DNA of 64,000 nucleotides from Moorella thermoacetica (GCF_001267405.1 NZ_CP012369.1:832001-896000); one strand, 5' to 3'. Shown: positions 8,066 to 17,468, counted from the first letter of the stretch. Notes: generated by a model from the letters alone, not told the origin. Made by a program: numbers and translations.

Positions 8066-9447
8066 GGGGCGAAGTACGCCGCCTGGCCATGGTTACCGGG
8101 GCCATCTTCCTGGCCCTGGTGTTGTACCTGACCTATATCCAGGCCGTGGCCGGGGAAAGGCTCTATTTAAATCCTTTAAATCCGCGCCTGGCCCTGGTAG
8201 AGCAGCAAACCGTGCGGGGCACTATCTACGACCGGGCCGGCAGGATCCTGGCCCGGACCGTTACAGTTGACGGCCAGTTCCGGCGGGAATATCCCTACGG
8301 TAGGGCCGCGGCCCCGGTGGTGGGCTATGTATCCGGGCGTTTCGGCAGCAGTGGCCTGGAGGCCAGCCGCGATGGCGAGCTTCTGGGACTCCTCGGTTGG
8401 CAGCGTTTTTTCAACGAGGGGTTGCGCCTGGCCGGCAAACAAGCCCGGGGGAATGATCTTACCCTGACCCTGGACGCCGACCTGCAACGCCGGGCTACCG
8501 ATTTACTGGCCGGCAGGCGCGGGGCAGTTGTAGCCCTGGACCCCCGTACGGGCGCCGTCCTCGTTCTGGCCAGCAGCCCTACCTTTGACCCCAACCACCT
8601 CGAAGAAGAATGGCCCCGGATCAATGACCCCTCCAGCGGCAGCCCCCTCTTAAACCGGGCCGTCCAGGGGCTTTATCCGCCGGGTTCAGTTATGAAGCTG
8701 GTTACGGCCACGGCGGCCCTGGAGGCTGATCCGGCCGTTTTACAGCGCCAGTTTTATTGCCCGGGTTACCTGGAGGTCCAGGGGTGGAAGCTAACCTGCC
8801 CACGGGCCCATGGTCACCTCAATTTTCAAGAAGCCATGATGTATTCCTGTAATGTTACCTTTGCCACCCTGGCCTTGGAGGCCGGGGCCGATAAATTCAA
8901 AGCTACGGCCGATCTTTACGGGTTTAATAAGCCCCTGGATTTTGACCTGCCGGTGAAAGAATCCCGGGTACCGGAACACCTGGATGCCAATGCCTTGGCC
9001 GAAAGCTCCATTGGCCAGGGTGCGGTCCTGGCGACGCCCCTACAGATGGCCCTGGTAACGGCTGCTGTAGCCAACAGGGGCATCATAATGCAGCCCTATC
9101 TTGTAGCCAGGATAACTTCACCCGGAGGCCAGACCCTCTGGCAGGCCCAGCCCCGGCCCCTGCAGGTGGTGGCTGGAGCCGGGGTGGTAGACGCGATTAA
9201 GGACGCTATGGTAGCTACAGTAAAGGGGGGAACAGCTACGGCGGCGGCAATACCGGGTATCCAGGTGGCCGCGAAAACGGGTTCAGCCCAGAACCCCGGT
9301 GGCCTGGCCCATGCCTGGCTGGTGGCCATGGCGCCAGCCCAGGACCCGGCCATTGTGGTGGCCGTAGTGGTGGAAAACGCCGGTGCCGGAGGGGTGGCAG
9401 CGGCACCCATAGCCAGGGAAATTATGGCGGCAGCCTTGAGGCGGTGA
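8062..9447 (+). CDS. Penicillin-binding protein, transpeptidase class B (PbpA-like)
   Basis: The product cross-links peptidoglycan outside the membrane. It has a single N-terminal membrane anchor (around residues 10-28), a short dimerisation region starting VRGTIYDRAGRILA, and a transpeptidase domain with the active-site SVMK (near residue 210), SCN (near 263) and KTGSAQ (near 404). At 461 residues it is short, like actinobacterial PbpA and not like long FtsI. TTG 8062 overlaps the stop of the FtsW/RodA gene, so the two are coupled. ATG 8089 is an alternative start but would cut the basic leader. Confidence 0.9.
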   Translation: MRGEVRRLAMVTGAIFLALVLYLTYIQAVAGERLYLNPLNPRLALVEQQTVRGTIYDRAGRILARTVTVDGQFRREYPYGRAAAPVVGYVSGRFGSSGLEASRDGELLGLLGWQRFFNEGLRLAGKQARGNDLTLTLDADLQRRATDLLAGRRGAVVALDPRTGAVLVLASSPTFDPNHLEEEWPRINDPSSGSPLLNRAVQGLYPPGSVMKLVTATAALEADPAVLQRQFYCPGYLEVQGWKLTCPRAHGHLNFQEAMMYSCNVTFATLALEAGADKFKATADLYGFNKPLDFDLPVKESRVPEHLDANALAESSIGQGAVLATPLQMALVTAAVANRGIIMQPYLVARITSPGGQTLWQAQPRPLQVVAGAGVVDAIKDAMVATVKGGTATAAAIPGIQVAAKTGSAQNPGGLAHAWLVAMAPAQDPAIVVAVVVENAGAGGVAAAPIAREIMAAALRR

Positions 9448-9451
9448 AGAG

Positions 9452-11290
9452 ATGATTGGCAAAGTCCTCGAAGGTCGTTATGAAATAGTCAGCGAACTCG
9501 GGGGAGGCGGCATGGCCAGGGTGTACCGGGGCCAGGATCGCCTGTTGAACCGGAACGTAACTATTAAGATTTTGCGGGAACAGTATGCCAGCGATAAAGA
9601 GTTTTTAGCCCGTTTTCAGCGGGAGGCCCAGGCCGTAGCCAGTCTCTCCCATCCCAACGTGGTCAGTATTTACGACATTGGCCAGGAAGATGATCTTCAT
9701 TACTTGATTATGGAATATGTCGAGGGCAGGTCGCTGAAGGACCTTATTTCCGAGCGAGCCCCACTGCCGCCCCTGGAAGCCATCGATATTTCCCTGCAGA
9801 TCTGTGACGCCCTTGAGCATGCCCATGAAAACGGTGTTATCCATCGTGATATCAAACCCCACAATATCCTTATTACCCGTAACGGCAGGGTTAAGGTGAC
9901 GGATTTCGGCATTGCCCAGGCTGTCAGCGAGGTTACCATGTCCCAGAGTGGAACCATGATTGGCTCCGTTCATTACCTGGCTCCCGAACAGGCCCGGGGC
10001 GGGGTTATTGGGGCCACGGCCGATATCTATTCCCTGGGCATCGTCCTCTACGAGATGTTGACCGGCGACCTCCCATTTCACGGCGAAACACCGGTAGCCG
10101 TAGCCCTCAAGCACCTTCAGGAAAACCCCCGGCCTGTGCGCGAATTAAATCCCAATGTACCGCCGGCCCTGGAACGCGTCGTTATGCGAACCCTGGAGAA
10201 AGACCCTGCCCGGCGCTACCCGTCGGCAGCGGCCTTGCGTTCCGACCTGCTGGCCGTAAGAAACGCTCTGGCGGATGCCACCTTCGCCACCCAGGTTTTG
10301 CCGGCCATTGAGACTCCCGATCCTCCTTCTACCCTGCCCAAACCCCGCCGGCGGCCACGGGTCTGGGCGTGGGTGCTAATGGCCCTCTTGTTCCTAGGCC
10401 TGGCAGCTGCCGGCCTGTGGGCCGGTTTCCGTTATTACCTGGCAGTAGGCGAGACCCTGGTACCGTCGGTAGTGGGCCTGCCCGAGGGCCAGGCCCTGGA
10501 GCAGCTGGCGGCGGCCGGATTGCGGGGTCAGGTTATAGCCCGGCAGTATGATGCCAGCGTTCCAGCCGGCCAGGTCATGGCCCAGGACCCCGGCCCCAAT
10601 CAAAGGGTGCGGCGCGGCCGGGTGGTAGCCCTGACCGTTAGCCAGGGAGCCAGGTTAGTGAGGGTTCCCAGTGTTATCGGTGAAACGGAACGCAATGCCC
10701 GCTTAATACTGGAGAATGCTAATCTCAAGGTAGCCGCCGATACTCTAAAAGTATATCACCCCTCTATTCCGGCAGGTTCCGTTGTTGACCAGAATCCCCC
10801 GGCCAATACCCAGCAACCGGAAGGGACAGAAGTCAGGCTGATTATCAGCAAGGGCCCGGAACCCCAGTTTACCACCGCCCCGTCCGTGGTAGGCCTTTCC
10901 CTGGCCGAGGCCCAGCAGAAACTCCTGGAGGCTAAACTGAAACAGGGCACCCTGACCTATCAGCGGAGCGATAATCAATTCCCGGGATATATTATTGCCC
11001 AGGACCCCCGGGAGGGGAGCAATGTTTTGCAGGGAAGCGCCATAAATTTGGTTGTCAGCCAGGGACCGGGCCCGGTCCAGAAACAGGTGGGGGTAACCAT
11101 TGACCCGGCCCCTGATGATAAAGACCATGAGGTGCGGATTGTAGTTACCGATGCCAAGGGTACTAATGAAGTGCTAAAGAAGAAGCAAAAGATGGGCCAG
11201 CAAATCCAGGCCACCATCAACTATTTCGGCAAAGGTAAGTTGCAGGTTTTCCGTGACGGCAACGTTATTTATGAACAGGACTTGCAGTAG
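9452..11290 (+). CDS. prkC: PASTA-domain Ser/Thr protein kinase (PrkC/PknB type)
   Basis: A membrane receptor kinase that senses muropeptides or lipid II. The kinase domain (residues 1-270) has GGGGMARVYRG, the VTIKIL lysine, HRDIKPHN and DFGIAQ. It is followed by a Pro/Arg-rich juxtamembrane stretch, one membrane helix (about 305-328) and three extracellular PASTA repeats (about 333-400, 401-467 and 470-540), then a C-terminal beta-rich tail. The 612 residues match PrkC. Likely substrates include the two FHA proteins, the FtsW/RodA protein and RsgA neighbours. The 5-base gap after the penicillin-binding gene implies cotranscription. Confidence 0.95.
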   Translation: MIGKVLEGRYEIVSELGGGGMARVYRGQDRLLNRNVTIKILREQYASDKEFLARFQREAQAVASLSHPNVVSIYDIGQEDDLHYLIMEYVEGRSLKDLISERAPLPPLEAIDISLQICDALEHAHENGVIHRDIKPHNILITRNGRVKVTDFGIAQAVSEVTMSQSGTMIGSVHYLAPEQARGGVIGATADIYSLGIVLYEMLTGDLPFHGETPVAVALKHLQENPRPVRELNPNVPPALERVVMRTLEKDPARRYPSAAALRSDLLAVRNALADATFATQVLPAIETPDPPSTLPKPRRRPRVWAWVLMALLFLGLAAAGLWAGFRYYLAVGETLVPSVVGLPEGQALEQLAAAGLRGQVIARQYDASVPAGQVMAQDPGPNQRVRRGRVVALTVSQGARLVRVPSVIGETERNARLILENANLKVAADTLKVYHPSIPAGSVVDQNPPANTQQPEGTEVRLIISKGPEPQFTTAPSVVGLSLAEAQQKLLEAKLKQGTLTYQRSDNQFPGYIIAQDPREGSNVLQGSAINLVVSQGPGPVQKQVGVTIDPAPDDKDHEVRIVVTDAKGTNEVLKKKQKMGQQIQATINYFGKGKLQVFRDGNVIYEQDLQ

Positions 11291-11300
11291 GGAGTAAGGG

Positions 11301-12173
11301 ATGGAAGGCACCCTTTTACGGCGCTACGGTGGTTTTTATTACGTGGAAAGCGAGGGGCGGGTATGGACCTGTCGCCTGCGGGGCCGCTTCCGGCTCCAGG
11401 AGACTGTCTTTTTGCCAGGCGACCGGGTGGAAATAAAACCCGTAGGTCCGGGGGAAGGGGTGATTGAGGATCTGAAACCCCGGCGGACCTGCTTAAAAAG
11501 ACCGGCAGTGGCCAATGTCGAGCAGGTCATTATCGTCTTCGCCCTGAGGGAACCCCCCCCGGATCTGGAACTCCTGGACCGGTTGTTATTTTTGAGCGGG
11601 GTCGAGGATATAGAGGCGGTTATTGTCTGGAACAAAGCGGATATCAGTAAGCAGGAATACGCTGGGTTACCGGAACTTTACCGGCAGATCGGTTACCGGA
11701 ATTTGATAACCAGCGCTCACACCGGCCAGGGTATCGACGAACTGAAAGCCCTCCTGGCCGGCAGGCTCAGTACCTTTGCCGGACCTTCAGGGGTTGGCAA
11801 GTCTTCCCTGCTCAACGCAATCCAACCCGGCCTCAACCTGCGGACCGGAGAAGTCAGTTCTAAAGGCGGCCGGGGACGCCACACCACCCGCCAGGCGGAA
11901 CTGATCCGGCTACCGGATGGGGGGTGGGTAGCCGATACCCCGGGTTTCAGCCGCCTGGACCTGCCAGCCATCACCAGGGAAGAGGTGGCTGCCTATTTCC
12001 CGGAAATGGAACCCCTGCGGGGGCGCTGCCGCTATGCCTCCTGCCTGCACCGGAAGGAGCCCGGTTGCGCGGTGGTAGCAGCCGTAGAGGCCGGTCTGAT
12101 TATAAAGCATCGTTATGAACACTACCTTACTTTCCTGGCGGAAGTCATCGCCAGGGAAAGGAGTTTTTCGTAA
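11301..12173 (+). CDS. rsgA: Ribosome small-subunit-dependent GTPase RsgA (CpgA)
   Basis: RsgA is a circularly permuted GTPase that matures the 30S subunit. It has an N-terminal OB fold, G motifs in permuted order (NKAD, then GPSGVGKSSLLN, then DTPGF) and a C-terminal zinc site CRYASCLHRKEPGC. The 290-residue length is typical. It starts 10 bases after prkC, and its stop overlaps the rpe start. The order prkC-rsgA-rpe is conserved in Firmicutes, where PrkC phosphorylates this GTPase. Confidence 0.96.
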   Translation: MEGTLLRRYGGFYYVESEGRVWTCRLRGRFRLQETVFLPGDRVEIKPVGPGEGVIEDLKPRRTCLKRPAVANVEQVIIVFALREPPPDLELLDRLLFLSGVEDIEAVIVWNKADISKQEYAGLPELYRQIGYRNLITSAHTGQGIDELKALLAGRLSTFAGPSGVGKSSLLNAIQPGLNLRTGEVSSKGGRGRHTTRQAELIRLPDGGWVADTPGFSRLDLPAITREEVAAYFPEMEPLRGRCRYASCLHRKEPGCAVVAAVEAGLIIKHRYEHYLTFLAEVIARERSFS

Positions 12174-12844
12174 TGCCTATAATTGCACCTTCACTGCTGG
12201 CTGCCGATTTTGCCAACCTCCAGGGTGAAGTAGAGGCCGTCGCCAGGGGAGGGGCCGACTGGCTGCACCTGGATATCATGGACGGCCATTTTGTCCCCAA
12301 CCTGACTATTGGCCCGGCTGTGGTAGCCGCCCTGAGGCCCCATAGCCAGCTGGTCTTTGATGTTCACTTGATGCTCTCCCGGCCGGAGGATTTTATCCTT
12401 CCCTTTGCCCGCGCGGGGGCCGACTATATCAGCGTCCATGCTGAAGCCTGCACCCACCTGCACCGGGTCCTGCAGCAGATCCGGGAAGCCGGTTGCCGGC
12501 CGGCAGTTGCTTTGAATCCCGCCACCCCCCTTAGCGTCCTCGATCATGTTCTGGGGGAAGTGGAGATGATCCTTTTAATGACGGTGAACCCGGGATTTGG
12601 TGGCCAGGAGTTTATCCCGGCCATGCTTCCCAAAATAGCCTCCCTGGCAGCCAAATTGCGCGAAAACAGGCTCGATATCCTTCTGGAGGTGGACGGCGGC
12701 ATCAACCCGGAGACGGCAGCTGCCGCCTGCCAGGCCGGGGCCGGGGTTCTGGTCGCCGGTTCGGCTGTATTTGGCTGCCCCGACCGGGGAGCTGCCATCA
12801 GGGAACTACGCCAGGCGGGGAAGCTAAATAGGGTGCAAATATGA
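12173..12844 (+). CDS. rpe: Ribulose-phosphate 3-epimerase
   Basis: Rpe interconverts ribulose 5-phosphate and xylulose 5-phosphate in the pentose phosphate pathway. The TIM-barrel motifs are all present: PSLLAADFANL, HLDIMDGHFVPNLTIG, FDVHLMLSRPE, MTVNPGFGGQ and EVDGGINPETA. At 223 residues it is full length. Ribulose 5-phosphate is also a riboflavin precursor, which fits the rib genes that follow, though a separate promoter and riboswitch intervene. Confidence 0.97.
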   Translation: MPIIAPSLLAADFANLQGEVEAVARGGADWLHLDIMDGHFVPNLTIGPAVVAALRPHSQLVFDVHLMLSRPEDFILPFARAGADYISVHAEACTHLHRVLQQIREAGCRPAVALNPATPLSVLDHVLGEVEMILLMTVNPGFGGQEFIPAMLPKIASLAAKLRENRLDILLEVDGGINPETAAAACQAGAGVLVAGSAVFGCPDRGAAIRELRQAGKLNRVQI

Positions 12845-12871
12845 AGTGGGCCCCGTGCCCCCCTGCGCGTC

Positions 12872-12900
12872 TTGACGCCGCCTGAATGGAGCTATATAAT
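12872..12900 (+). promoter_or_regulatory. SigA promoter of the riboflavin operon
   Basis: TTGACG (12872-12877) and TATAAT (12895-12900) are separated by 17 bases. The transcript would begin just before the FMN riboswitch. Confidence 0.88.
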
Positions 12901-12909
12901 TACTGTAAC

Positions 12910-13020
12910 GTCCTTCGGGGTTAGGTGTAATTCCTTACCGGCGGTAAAGCCCGCGAGCCGTTATGGCAGACCCGGTGAAATTCCGGGGCCGACAGTAAAA
13001 GTCTGGAAGGGAGAAGGAGG
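12910..13020 (+). ncRNA. FMN riboswitch (RFN element)
   Basis: The conserved RFN segments appear in order: CTTCGGGG, GGTGTAATTCCTTACCGGCG, AGCCCGCGAGCC, GGTGAAATTCCGGGGCCGAC and AGTCTGGAAGGGAGAAGGAG. FMN binding should favour the terminator that follows and switch off ribD-ribE-ribBA-ribH. Confidence 0.97.
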
Positions 13021-13041
13021 TTATAATCCTTTGCCTGCCTA

Positions 13042-13067
13042 GCCCCGGAGTCCGCGGGGTTTTTTTA
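13042..13067 (+). terminator. Expression-platform terminator of the FMN riboswitch
   Basis: GCCCCGG and CCGCGGGG form a hairpin followed by T7. It lies between the aptamer and ribD, as expected for transcriptional attenuation. The remaining bases up to ribD (13068-13180) show nothing beyond the ribD ribosome site. Confidence 0.85.
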
Positions 13068-13180
13068 TACTGCTTTTGGAATGGCGTCTGTTATGGAAAC
13101 GGCTGCCAGTAACTACCGGGACATATTCCAGCTTATGCGGGAAGTATCAGTTCGGGTAGAGAGTTTTTTGGAGGAGCTAA

Positions 13181-14311
13181 ATGCAACCACAGGATGCCAT
13201 CTTCATGGCCCGGGCCCTGGAACTGGCCCGCCAGGGACTGGGCCGTACCAGCCCCAACCCGACAGTAGGAGCAGTTATCGTTCGCGACGGCCAGGTGGTA
13301 GGTGAGGGTTATCACCAGAAGGCTGGCACCCCCCACGCTGAGATCCATGCCCTGCGTGCCGCCGGGGAGAAGGCCCGGGGAGCCACCCTGTATGTAACCC
13401 TGGAACCCTGCTGCCACTACGGCCGGACGCCCCCGTGCACCGAGGCCATCATCGCCGCCGGGATCAAGAGGGTGGTAGCAGCCATGGCCGATCCCAATCC
13501 CCGGGTAGCGGGAGGCGGCTTCCGGGCCCTGAGCCAGGCCGGGATAGAGGTAGAGACGGGACTGCTGGCAGATGAAGCCCGGAGATTAAATGAGGCCTTT
13601 ATTAAGTATATTACTACCGGCAGGCCCTGGGTGACCCTGAAGATGGCCCTGACCCTGGACGGGAAGATCGCCACCCGTACCGGGGCCGCCCGCTGGATTA
13701 CCGGCCCGGCTGCCAGGCAGAGGGCCCATGAGTTGCGGGATATCCATGATGCCATTCTAGTGGGCATTGGCACCGTCCTGGCCGACGATCCCGAATTAAC
13801 CACCCGCCTGCCGGACGGCCGGGGGCGGGACGCTATCAGGGTAATCCTGGACAGCCACCTGCGGCTGCCCCTGAGTGCCAGGGTGGTAAACCTCCAATCG
13901 GAAGCCCCTACTCTGGTGGTCACCACACCTTCGGCCCCGGCAGCAGCCAGGGAAAACCTTGCGGCCCGGGGAGTGGAGGTTCTGGTCCTGCCGGAGGAAG
14001 ACGGCCGGGTGGCCTGGCAACCGCTCCTGGCTGAGCTAGCCAGGCGCCAGGTCACCAGTATCCTGGTCGAGGGAGGAGCCGAGGTAAACGCCACCGCCCT
14101 GGCGGCCGGGATTGTCGACAAGGTGGTGGCCTTTATCGCCCCTAAAATCTTCGGGGGCAGAGAGGCACCGGCACCGGTGGGCGGCCTGGGGGTCGCCGAC
14201 CCGGCGACCGCCTGGAAATTAGAAAAACTGGCCGTGGAGCGCTGCGGCGAAGATATCATGTTGAGCGGGTACCTGCTCAAAAGAGGGGAAGAGCCTTGTT
14301 TACCGGGTTAA
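13181..14311 (+). CDS. ribD: Bifunctional riboflavin deaminase/reductase RibD
   Basis: RibD deaminates the pyrimidine intermediate and then reduces its ribosyl side chain. The N-terminal deaminase (1-145) has the zinc site HAEIHAL and PCCHYGRTPPC. The C-terminal reductase (about 150-365) has KMALTLDGKIAT, DAILVGIGTVLADDP and VEGGAEVNA. ATG 13181 follows GGAGGAG. Its end overlaps ribE by 16 bases. Confidence 0.97.
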   Translation: MQPQDAIFMARALELARQGLGRTSPNPTVGAVIVRDGQVVGEGYHQKAGTPHAEIHALRAAGEKARGATLYVTLEPCCHYGRTPPCTEAIIAAGIKRVVAAMADPNPRVAGGGFRALSQAGIEVETGLLADEARRLNEAFIKYITTGRPWVTLKMALTLDGKIATRTGAARWITGPAARQRAHELRDIHDAILVGIGTVLADDPELTTRLPDGRGRDAIRVILDSHLRLPLSARVVNLQSEAPTLVVTTPSAPAAARENLAARGVEVLVLPEEDGRVAWQPLLAELARRQVTSILVEGGAEVNATALAAGIVDKVVAFIAPKIFGGREAPAPVGGLGVADPATAWKLEKLAVERCGEDIMLSGYLLKRGEEPCLPG

Positions 14312-14949
14312 TAGAAGAAATCGGGAGCATTCGCAGGATTGTGACTGTCCCACAAGGGGCCCGATTAACCATTTCCGCCCGGGAAGTTCTGGCCGGTACC
14401 CGCCGGGGCGATAGCATCGCCGTCAACGGGGCCTGCCTGACGGTGGTGGATGTGGAGCCGGAGGCCCTGGTGGCGGAGGTCATGGCTGAAACCTTGAGGG
14501 TAACCACCCTGGGCTCACTGAAAGTAGGGGACAGGGTCAACCTGGAAAGGGCGCTGCGCCTGGGGGAGAGGCTGGGGGGCCATCTGGTCAGCGGTCATAT
14601 CGACGGCGTCGGGGAGATTAAGAGCCGGCGGCAGGTAGGTATCGCCTGGGAATTAACCCTGGCGGTACCGGTTGGCCTGGAACGCTACATTGCCCCCAAG
14701 GGTTCCCTGGCCCTGGACGGCACCAGCCTGACGGTGATTACCGTGACCGGGAACCAGGTGACGGTCGGCCTTATTCCCCATACAGCCAGGAATACCATCC
14801 TGGGGGACAAAGGGCCCGGGGACCGGGTCAATATCGAGGTAGACCTCCTGGCCCGTTACCTGGAAAGACTTTTAAATCCTCCCGTCGAAGAACCGGCCCG
14901 GCAGGGGTTGACCCTGGAATTCCTGGCGTCCCAGGGCTTTCTCAAATGA
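14296..14949 (+). CDS. ribE: Riboflavin synthase, alpha chain
   Basis: This enzyme dismutates two molecules of 6,7-dimethyl-8-ribityllumazine to riboflavin. The two lumazine-binding repeats are visible, the first starting MFTGLIEEIG with AVNGACLTVVD, the second with GHLVSGHIDGVG and ALDGTSLTV. It starts at TTG 14296 inside the end of ribD, after AGAGGGGAAG. At 217 residues it is normal length. Confidence 0.96.
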   Translation: MFTGLIEEIGSIRRIVTVPQGARLTISAREVLAGTRRGDSIAVNGACLTVVDVEPEALVAEVMAETLRVTTLGSLKVGDRVNLERALRLGERLGGHLVSGHIDGVGEIKSRRQVGIAWELTLAVPVGLERYIAPKGSLALDGTSLTVITVTGNQVTVGLIPHTARNTILGDKGPGDRVNIEVDLLARYLERLLNPPVEEPARQGLTLEFLASQGFLK

Positions 14950-14972
14950 AAATTGAAGAAGGCGATGATTAA

Positions 14973-16184
14973 ATGAATGAAGGGATAAGCTTTAATACCA
15001 TTGAGGAGGCTATCGCCGAGATCAAGGCTGGGCGGATGGTGGTCGTCGTCGATGACGAGGACCGGGAAAACGAAGGTGACCTGGTCATGGCGGCCGCCAG
15101 GGTTACGCCGGAGGCCATAAACTTTATGGCCACCCATGGTCGCGGCCTGATCTGTGTGCCTATGGAAGGTCAACGCCTGGACGAGCTGGAACTGGAACCT
15201 ATGGTAAACCAAAATACAGAGTCCATGGGAACGGCCTTTACCGTCTCGGTAGATGCAGCCGAGGTGACCACTGGTATCTCGGCCTTTGAGCGGGCCGCAA
15301 CCATTAAGCGGCTTATCGATCCCTCGACCCGGCCGGAGGATCTGCGCCGGCCCGGGCACATCTTTCCCCTAAGGGCGAAACCGGACGGGGTCCTGCGCCG
15401 GGCCGGGCACACCGAGGCGGCCGTGGACCTGGCCCGCCTGGCCGGGCTCTACCCGGCAGGGGTCATCTGCGAAATTATGAACCCCGACGGTACCATGGCC
15501 CGGGTACCCCAGCTCTATAAATTCTGCCAGGAACATGGCCTGAAGTTAATCACGGTTGCCGACCTGATCGAGTTTCGTCGCCGGCGGGAAAAACTGGTAC
15601 GCCGGGTGGCCGAGGCCGATCTGCCCACCAGGTACGGCCACTTTAAAGCCGTTGCCTATGAAGAGATCATGAACGGGAAGGGCCACCTGGCCCTGGTGAA
15701 GGGCGATATAGCCAAGGGAAGGCCGGTCCTGGTCCGGGTTCATTCGGAATGCCTGACGGGGGATGTCTTCGGCTCTGAACGCTGCGATTGTGGCGACCAG
15801 TTGCAACGGGCTATGAAGATGATTGAGGATGAGGGTGCCGGGGTAATCCTCTATATGCGCCAGGAAGGCCGGGGCATCGGCCTCCTCAACAAGATCAAGG
15901 CCTACAAGCTGCAGGAGGAAGGTAAAGACACAGTGGAGGCTAATGAGGCCCTGGGCTTCCCGCCCGATTTGCGGGACTACGGCATTGGCGCTCAGATCCT
16001 GGCCGACCTGGGGGTCCGCCAGATCCGCCTCCTGACTAATAACCCCAAAAAGATCGCCGGCCTGGAAGGATATGGCCTCCAGGTTGTCGAAAGGGTACCC
16101 ATTGAAATCTGCCCAAACAAGGTTAACCGGCGTTACCTGAAGACTAAAAAGGAAAAAATGGGCCACCTGCTGCATATCAGCTAG
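14973..16184 (+). CDS. ribBA: Bifunctional DHBP synthase / GTP cyclohydrolase II RibBA
   Basis: The N-terminal half (1-205) is 3,4-dihydroxy-2-butanone-4-phosphate synthase, with [25 protein letters not shown] and [12 protein letters not shown]. The C-terminal half (206-403) is GTP cyclohydrolase II, with the zinc ligands in [17 protein letters not shown] and the motif [13 protein letters not shown]. Both active sites look intact, so it supplies both precursors of lumazine. ATG 14973 lies 23 bases after ribE. Confidence 0.97.
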   Translation: MNEGISFNTIEEAIAEIKAGRMVVVVDDEDRENEGDLVMAAARVTPEAINFMATHGRGLICVPMEGQRLDELELEPMVNQNTESMGTAFTVSVDAAEVTTGISAFERAATIKRLIDPSTRPEDLRRPGHIFPLRAKPDGVLRRAGHTEAAVDLARLAGLYPAGVICEIMNPDGTMARVPQLYKFCQEHGLKLITVADLIEFRRRREKLVRRVAEADLPTRYGHFKAVAYEEIMNGKGHLALVKGDIAKGRPVLVRVHSECLTGDVFGSERCDCGDQLQRAMKMIEDEGAGVILYMRQEGRGIGLLNKIKAYKLQEEGKDTVEANEALGFPPDLRDYGIGAQILADLGVRQIRLLTNNPKKIAGLEGYGLQVVERVPIEICPNKVNRRYLKTKKEKMGHLLHIS

Positions 16185-16246
16185 AGCCGCCCATGGGGGC
16201 TGGTGCTCCCGCCACAAACTATAAAAATGTAGGCTTAGGCAAGTAA

Positions 16247-16399
16247 CTGGAGGTTTCAGGCGAAAGGGCGATGGGTCGAGGCGTAAGTGAGGTTAGTATT
16301 CTAAAGAGAATAAAGCCAAACCACCCCCCGCCGCTTAAGCAACTTAAGCGCCAAGTTTGCTAGCCGAAAACCACTCGAGCCCGGAGCCGGTACCTCCAG
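16247..16399 (+). ncRNA. Candidate structured RNA between ribBA and ribH
   Basis: The 242-base gap between ribBA and ribH folds into a nested structure. An 8-bp closing helix CTGGAGGT/ACCTCCAG (16247-16254 with 16392-16399) encloses GGGTCGAG/CTCGAGCCC (16273-16280 with 16374-16382, one bulge). Two inner hairpins follow: TATTCT-AAAG-AGAATA (16297-16312) and CGCTTAAG-CAA-CTTAAGCG (16332-16350). There is no ORF and no T-run, so it is not a simple terminator. I cannot assign it to a known family; an internal regulatory element or a stand-alone HEARO/omega-RNA-like mobile RNA are possibilities. Confidence 0.55.
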
Positions 16400-16426
16400 C
16401 CCTAAGGAAGCCAAGGAGGATTTGTT

Positions 16427-16894
16427 ATGCCCAACATTATGGAAGGCCAGTTGGAAGGCCGGGGACTAAAGTTTGGCATAGTTGTCAGCCGTTTCAACGA
16501 GTTTATCACTTCCCGGCTCCTGGATGGAGCCCTGGATGCCCTGAACCGCCACGGCGCCGACCCGGGCGCCATTGATATTGCCTGGGTGCCGGGAGCCTTT
16601 GAGATACCCCTGACAGCGCAAAAGATGGCCGCCCGGGGCTACGATGCCGTTATTTGCCTGGGGGCGGTCATTCGCGGTGCTACCCCCCATTTTGAGTATG
16701 TGGCTGCCGAGGTAACTAAGGGTATAGCCCAGGTGAGCTTGAACAGCGGCGTGCCGGTAATCTATGGACTGATCACCGCTGACAATATTGAACAGGCTAT
16801 TGAAAGGGCCGGTACCAAGGCGGGCAACAAAGGATTCGATGCCGCCATGACGGCTATGGAAATGGCCAACCTTTTCAAGGTAATGGCGAGGTAG
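16427..16894 (+). CDS. ribH: 6,7-dimethyl-8-ribityllumazine synthase
   Basis: RibH condenses the RibD product with dihydroxybutanone phosphate and forms an icosahedral or pentameric shell. Family motifs are [49 protein letters not shown] and [10 protein letters not shown]. At 155 residues it is full length. ATG 16427 follows AAGGAGG. It is the last gene of riboflavin synthesis here. Confidence 0.97.
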   Translation: MPNIMEGQLEGRGLKFGIVVSRFNEFITSRLLDGALDALNRHGADPGAIDIAWVPGAFEIPLTAQKMAARGYDAVICLGAVIRGATPHFEYVAAEVTKGIAQVSLNSGVPVIYGLITADNIEQAIERAGTKAGNKGFDAAMTAMEMANLFKVMAR

Positions 16895-16901
16895 ATGAGG
16901 G

Positions 16902-17468
16902 ATGCGAGTAGGGATTATTAGCGACACCCACGGCGACGGCAGCGCTTGGGAACAGGCGCTTAAGAATTGCTTCCAGGGGTGCGAGATGATTATTCATGCC
17001 GGCGACGTCCTCTACCACGGCCCCCGGAACCCCATTATTGCCGCCTATGCGCCTAAAGACCTGGCTGAACTTCTGCGCCAGTCACCGGTACCGTTGCTTA
17101 TCGCCCGGGGCAACTGCGACGCCGAGGTCGATGCCATGGTTCTGAAGCTGCCTCTGCCGGAACAGGTTGTCTTTCAGATGGGCGAGCGGCGGATTATTGC
17201 CCAGCACGGCCATCGCCTGGCGCCAGGGGAGGCGGAAACTCTGGCCGCCTATTACCGGGCCGACCTCTGGGTCACCGGCCATACCCATGTACCGGTCCTG
17301 GCCTGCCAGGGGGGCCGCCTGTACCTGAATCCTGGCAGCCCCAGCTTGCCCCACAGCGGTCCTCTGGGTAAACTGAAGACGGTGGCTGTGGCCGATGAAC
17401 AGGGTGTCCGGCTCCTGGCCCTGGCTACGGGAGAGGTGCTGCAGGAGTTACCCTGGCCGGCCAGGTAG
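16902..17468 (+). CDS. YfcE/MJ0936-family metallophosphoesterase
   Basis: A calcineurin-like phosphodiesterase of about 188 residues with the dimetal motifs GIISDTHGDG, HAGDVLYHGP, ARGNCD, AQHGH and TGHTHVP. The physiological substrate is not predictable. It follows ribH by 7 bases and so is probably cotranscribed, without an obvious link to flavin synthesis. Confidence 0.88.
   Translation: MRVGIISDTHGDGSAWEQALKNCFQGCEMIIHAGDVLYHGPRNPIIAAYAPKDLAELLRQSPVPLLIARGNCDAEVDAMVLKLPLPEQVVFQMGERRIIAQHGHRLAPGEAETLAAYYRADLWVTGHTHVPVLACQGGRLYLNPGSPSLPHSGPLGKLKTVAVADEQGVRLLALATGEVLQELPWPAR

Noticed and set aside
13081-13305. Possible leader peptide before ribD
   Set aside because: It lacks a good ribosome site, runs out of frame into ribD and ends in a Pro/Gly-rich nonsense tail. 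Control is already explained by the FMN riboswitch.
13417-14280. Long minus-strand ORF opposite ribD
   Set aside because: Ser/Arg/Ala-rich shadow of a GC-rich gene; the RibD motifs on the plus strand are decisive.
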